From assembly GCF_035510375.1 (NCBI RefSeq), contig NZ_DATKHG010000023.1: a DNA stretch of 64,000 bases; one strand, 5' to 3'. Both the position numbers and the translations under genes were made by a program. Below are positions 61,542 through 64,000 of the stretch, piece after piece; position 1 is the first letter of the stretch, and each line of letters opens with the position of its first letter. This stretch comes from Paenibacillus_I sp035510375 (GTDB lineage Bacteria > Bacillota > Bacilli > Paenibacillales > Paenibacillaceae). The notes under the pieces were generated by a model. It ran no database searches, had not been told where the DNA came from, and saw only the letters and a list, made by a program, of their open reading frames with translations.

Positions 61542-62969
61542 TCAACCCTTTAGAATAGGACGCAACAGGACGCGTATTTCTTCATTGAGAGAAGCGTATA
61601 AGTCCATCAATTCCAGCAAGTTGAAAATGCCAAATGACGTTCCTGCATACACAACAATCATTGGCGGCTTGCGCTTGGGCACATATTTTTTTAGTAGTAC
61701 CGGCAATGACTTTTTGTGATACTTTTCGTTTCCGTCAAGCGTCTTGAACACATGAAAGAACAGGTAGCCCAACAGCACCAGCACGATGTGGAACACGACA
61801 AAGTTGTATTTTGTGCTTTTGAAATCTTCCAGTTTCCAAAAGTCCTTGATTTGCCGATAGTCCTCCTCGATTTCCGGACGCAGTTCGTAAGTTTGAATTA
61901 TCGACTTGGCGCTGGAGGATAAATGGGTCGTGATGAACACCCAATACTCATCGTCTTGATCGGAGTCAGGTCTGCTTTCCCGCACCACGCAAGCGTTTAG
62001 CGGCACTTTCCGATCTCGCTCCTGATCATCGCTTTGCCAAAAATCGCCCAGATCAGAAACGAAGGAAATACTTTGAAACTTCCGTTTTTTATTCGGATGC
62101 GCTTGCCATTGATTATTCTCAATGGAGATGGAGACCGCCATTTTGTAAATATCCATATTGTTTTTGACGGGGACAAAAGTATCTACACCGCGATCAATCT
62201 TGAGTGCATTCATAGTTGGCCGATCCAGGAATCCGCGATCATTAAGAAGGAAATCGCCCGGCTTCAGCATCGGCGTAGTGAGCAGCATGGATCGGCAAAG
62301 AGTGAGATCATGCGTTTTGATACTGCCGCAGATCACTTCCTCCAACACGCCGCTGTCAGCTGTGAGGCCGCGCAGGGTGCCTAATTTGTAACCGCGATGT
62401 GCTCCATCCTGATCTTTAACGACTTCTGATAACTCGAAGTTTTCGTTGGCCAAATTCACTTCAAGCTTGGTGCAATCCAGAATGTGAATATCCGGACTTA
62501 GATGGCGGGCGGGCATCACTTGCTGCTGCACATAATGATTATAAAAATCGATGAAAGGGTGGCTGTATGGGTGATCGCTATCCGTTTTGGCGGAATAACG
62601 ATTTACGAAATGGCGAATCGCTCCCTCCGCCATCAAACCGTCTTCTAGTCCTCGCTCGATATCAATTATGTTGTAGCCCAGTTCAGCCAGGGTTTGCGCA
62701 TCCGTAATTGCGAACGGGATATCGCTCACGCTTGTTTTTAATTTCATTTTGGCAGCAACGCACAGCGTAAGCATCAGCGGCAAAGGAATCGAAAGGTTCG
62801 TGTCACGCTTGTCGTCCCATGCTTCACCCAGCAGGGACAGCATCCCTTGTTGCTTCATATCAAGCATGATCGTATCAATAAGATTGTCATAGCTGCCGGC
62901 AACCGAATCAATTTTCCCTTGTTGAATGGCTTCTAATACGATAGCCTTTTCATTTTTACAAATGCGCAT
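61542..62969 (-). CDS. DDE transposase of the 1638-bp IS
   Basis: 475 residues, DDE_Tnp_1-type. First Asp in ILDCTKLEV, second in LLNDRGFLDRP, and the Glu region TYELRPEIEEDYRQIKDFWKLEDF, the Y-R-E-K box of the IS4 superfamily. No internal stops. A 9-base palindrome (62978-62999) lies in its leader. Confidence 0.88.
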   Translation of the reverse strand: MRICKNEKAIVLEAIQQGKIDSVAGSYDNLIDTIMLDMKQQGMLSLLGEAWDDKRDTNLSIPLPLMLTLCVAAKMKLKTSVSDIPFAITDAQTLAELGYNIIDIERGLEDGLMAEGAIRHFVNRYSAKTDSDHPYSHPFIDFYNHYVQQQVMPARHLSPDIHILDCTKLEVNLANENFELSEVVKDQDGAHRGYKLGTLRGLTADSGVLEEVICGSIKTHDLTLCRSMLLTTPMLKPGDFLLNDRGFLDRPTMNALKIDRGVDTFVPVKNNMDIYKMAVSISIENNQWQAHPNKKRKFQSISFVSDLGDFWQSDDQERDRKVPLNACVVRESRPDSDQDDEYWVFITTHLSSSAKSIIQTYELRPEIEEDYRQIKDFWKLEDFKSTKYNFVVFHIVLVLLGYLFFHVFKTLDGNEKYHKKSLPVLLKKYVPKRKPPMIVVYAGTSFGIFNLLELMDLYASLNEEIRVLLRPILKG

Positions 62970-62977
62970 GATCGCAC

Positions 62978-62999
62978 CTCAAAAGTACAGACTTTTGAG
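62978..62999 (-). promoter_or_regulatory. Palindrome in the leader of the IS transposase gene
   Basis: CTCAAAAGT and ACTTTTGAG are perfect arms around ACAG, just upstream of the transposase start. In several IS families such hairpins block translation of transcripts that enter from outside; that role here is inference. Confidence 0.55.
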
Positions 63000-63079
63000 A
63001 ACTATCATACATTTTCCAAAGTTTGTTGGCCAGTAAAATACTGGAATATTTATGCTGCCCAGCAAATTACGAATTGAAG

Positions 63080-63312
63080 TATTAAAGTGCAAAGGGAACC
63101 GTGAAGGGTTATTGGTCCTTGAGTCTTTAATACATCAAGATAGTTCCGCAAATATGCTTAAAGATTCTTTAGAACGGTATAGAGAAGAACTAATTGGAGA
63201 AGTAAGAGGCGTAGCACGACAAACTATTGAAAAACTCGTTTATGAAGGGGTCGCTGATTGGTTAATGAGGTGCCCGCTTGATTTTCCGGAGGAACAACAT
63301 GAAGCGAAATGA
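63080..63312 (+). pseudogene. 3' part of the split ABC-3C-type effector gene
   Basis: After the target duplication the frame continues as CKGNREGLLVLESLIHQDSS and ends with FPEEQHEAK, overlapping the middle-component gene. This helical C-terminus corresponds to the adaptor region that links the effector to the ABC components. Alone it has an ATG only inside the IS (63052), so it is not a functional gene. Confidence 0.68.
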
Positions 63313-63784
63313 TTTATTTGATTTCTTGGATATCCCTTTTACTTTTCAGAAACGACCAGTTGCGATTCCGGCGGATCTTAGAGCGGATTGGCGAATAGGG
63401 ATTCTTGTATTGATTCTCAATATTTCGTGTAGAGGATCTCGCGCCTCAATAATTAAACTTCACGTGATGAACTGGGCAATACGGAGTAATCAGGGAACGG
63501 AACTCTTTTTGAAACTATGTGCAGGCCAAGTAAGCCCGGAAAGTATTATTGTAAGATTCGAACCGTGGTTAAATAGAGCAATAGACCTAGCCCTGGCAGA
63601 AGGTATTCTTCGAAGAGTTGATGGTGATCGAGTAGAATTGACTCCTTCAGGTACAATAATGGCCAAGGAAATACTAGGCAATAAAGAGTGTTTTGCAAAA
63701 GAAAAAGAATTCCTTCATGGTTTACGGAAATCAATCAGTGAAGAGAGATTAAAAAAAATCATTGAAACGGTGATTTATCAATGA
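63299..63784 (+). CDS. ABC-3C-type middle component
   Basis: 161 residues. DFLDIPFTFQKRPVAIP, then a long helical core with SRASIIKLHVMNWAIRS and a winged-helix-like C-terminus (LAEGILRRVDGDRVELTPSG). This matches the size and layout of the small middle subunits of three-component ABC conflict systems. ATG 63299 follows GGAGG; its stop overlaps the ATPase start (ATGA), the usual arrangement. Confidence 0.65.
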   Translation: MKRNDLFDFLDIPFTFQKRPVAIPADLRADWRIGILVLILNISCRGSRASIIKLHVMNWAIRSNQGTELFLKLCAGQVSPESIIVRFEPWLNRAIDLALAEGILRRVDGDRVELTPSGTIMAKEILGNKECFAKEKEFLHGLRKSISEERLKKIIETVIYQ

Positions 63785-63862
63785 CAATGAAACTTTCACA
63801 ATTACGGTTGCGTGCCGCAACACCAGAAGGGCTCTGCGGCGTAGATATTCCATTTGAAAAAG
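63781..63862 (+). pseudogene. N-terminal stub of a DUF3732-like ABC ATPase, cut by IS66
   Basis: ATG 63781 encodes LSQLRLRAATPEGLCGVDIPFEKG, after which an ABC-type ATPase would normally continue into its Walker A region. The match ends exactly at the IS66 terminus at 63863, and the frame then runs to a stop at 63900 inside the IS. Confidence 0.7.
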
Positions 63863-64000
63863 GTAAGCGTCAAATCCTACCCACCTATCAAGCGTTTTAG
63901 TCCCATGAGATAATCTTCCTCAGAATGATGCGAGGAGGATTTTTTATGACGAAGACTGAGTTAAGAGATGTATGGATCGCCCGGATCAAGGATCATCAGT
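63863..64000 (+). mobile_element. Left end of an IS66-family element (continues beyond the window)
   Basis: Begins with GTAAGCGTCAAATC, the typical IS66 terminal sequence. The accessory gene starts 83 bases inside. The right end and target duplication lie outside the window. Confidence 0.8.
63946..64000 (+). CDS. IS66 accessory protein TnpA (partial)
   Basis: ATG 63946 follows GAGGAGG; the 18 visible residues, TKTELRDVWIARIKDHQ, are the typical N-terminus of the IS66 TnpA/OrfA protein. Confidence 0.78.
   Translation, partial: MTKTELRDVWIARIKDHQ

Larger units (their letters stand above)
61442..63079 (-). mobile_element. 1638-bp insertion sequence of the IS4 superfamily with intact ends
   Basis: Perfect 17-bp terminal inverted repeats, CTTCAATTCGTAATTTG at 61442-61458 and its complement at 63063-63079, flanked by the 8-bp direct repeat TATTAAAG at 61434-61441 and 63080-63087. 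The transposase gene is intact, so the insertion is recent. Family membership rests on the transposase type. Confidence 0.92.

Noticed and set aside
1..64000. CRISPR arrays, rRNA and tRNA genes
   Set aside because: No regularly spaced repeats of 25-40 bases and no tRNA or rRNA signatures were seen.

Overview
The window looks like the chromosome of a spore-forming, low-GC-lineage Gram-positive bacterium of the Paenibacillaceae type. The reasons are a PrkA-YhbH-SpoVR sporulation cluster, strong Shine-Dalgarno sites with frequent TTG and GTG starts, a copper-amine-oxidase-like 'stalk' protein, and close matches in style to Firmicute families. This is inference from gene content; no ribosomal RNA or tRNA is present to fix the taxon.

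Layout. (1) 1-10.3 kb, core: the 3' part of a citrate/dicarboxylate-type sensor kinase and its response regulator, an ACT-domain malic enzyme, a minus-strand membrane protein, a minus-strand matrixin-like metalloprotease plus lipoprotein operon, then prkA-yhbH-spoVR. (2) 10.4-16.3 kb, decayed region: remnants of a PIN-type toxin-antitoxin pair, an IS200/IS605 remnant, an ISL3 element, an N-terminally truncated metal P-type ATPase and an intact ABC exporter. (3) 16.7-54.3 kb, a large conjugative-type element. Its first block (16.7-28.3 kb) is a Gram-positive type IV secretion system of the Tcp/Con kind: coupling ATPase, Replic_Relax protein, TcpC, TcpD-like and TcpE proteins, VirB4/TcpF ATPase, polytopic TcpH-like protein and an M23 hydrolase. 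A methyltransferase block follows (C5 and Dam-type N6). The second large block (31.9-42.9 kb) is a Tad/Flp-like pilus machine: TadZ/CpaE-like protein, CpaB-like SAF protein, two degenerate ParA/MinD-like proteins, a CpaF ATPase with an N-terminal membrane helix, a fused TadB/TadC-like protein and four small membrane-anchored pilin-like proteins. It ends in a stalk-domain protein and a 1276-residue secreted protein. A run of tiny cargo genes (48-53 kb) and a tyrosine recombinase close the element. (4) 54.5-59 kb, a restriction-modification island: an unassigned gene, an XRE-ImmA/IrrE protein, Vsr, a C5 methyltransferase and a DUF4928-type protein. (5) 59-64 kb: a dead IS4-family element, then a three-component ABC (ABC-3C-type) conflict locus broken twice, by a 1638-bp IS with clear 17-bp inverted repeats and 8-bp target duplication, and by an IS66 element at the window edge.

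The most interesting arrangement is the coupling of a complete-looking conjugation apparatus with a complete-looking, prepilin-peptidase-less Tad-like pilus apparatus in one co-oriented element. The pilus could serve mating-pair contact or surface attachment during transfer; that is inference. No canonical relaxase was found in the window; the Replic_Relax protein, the tyrosine recombinase and a 4 x 12-bp tandem repeat at 19,017 are the candidates for DNA processing. Element boundaries (att sites) could not be located by eye.
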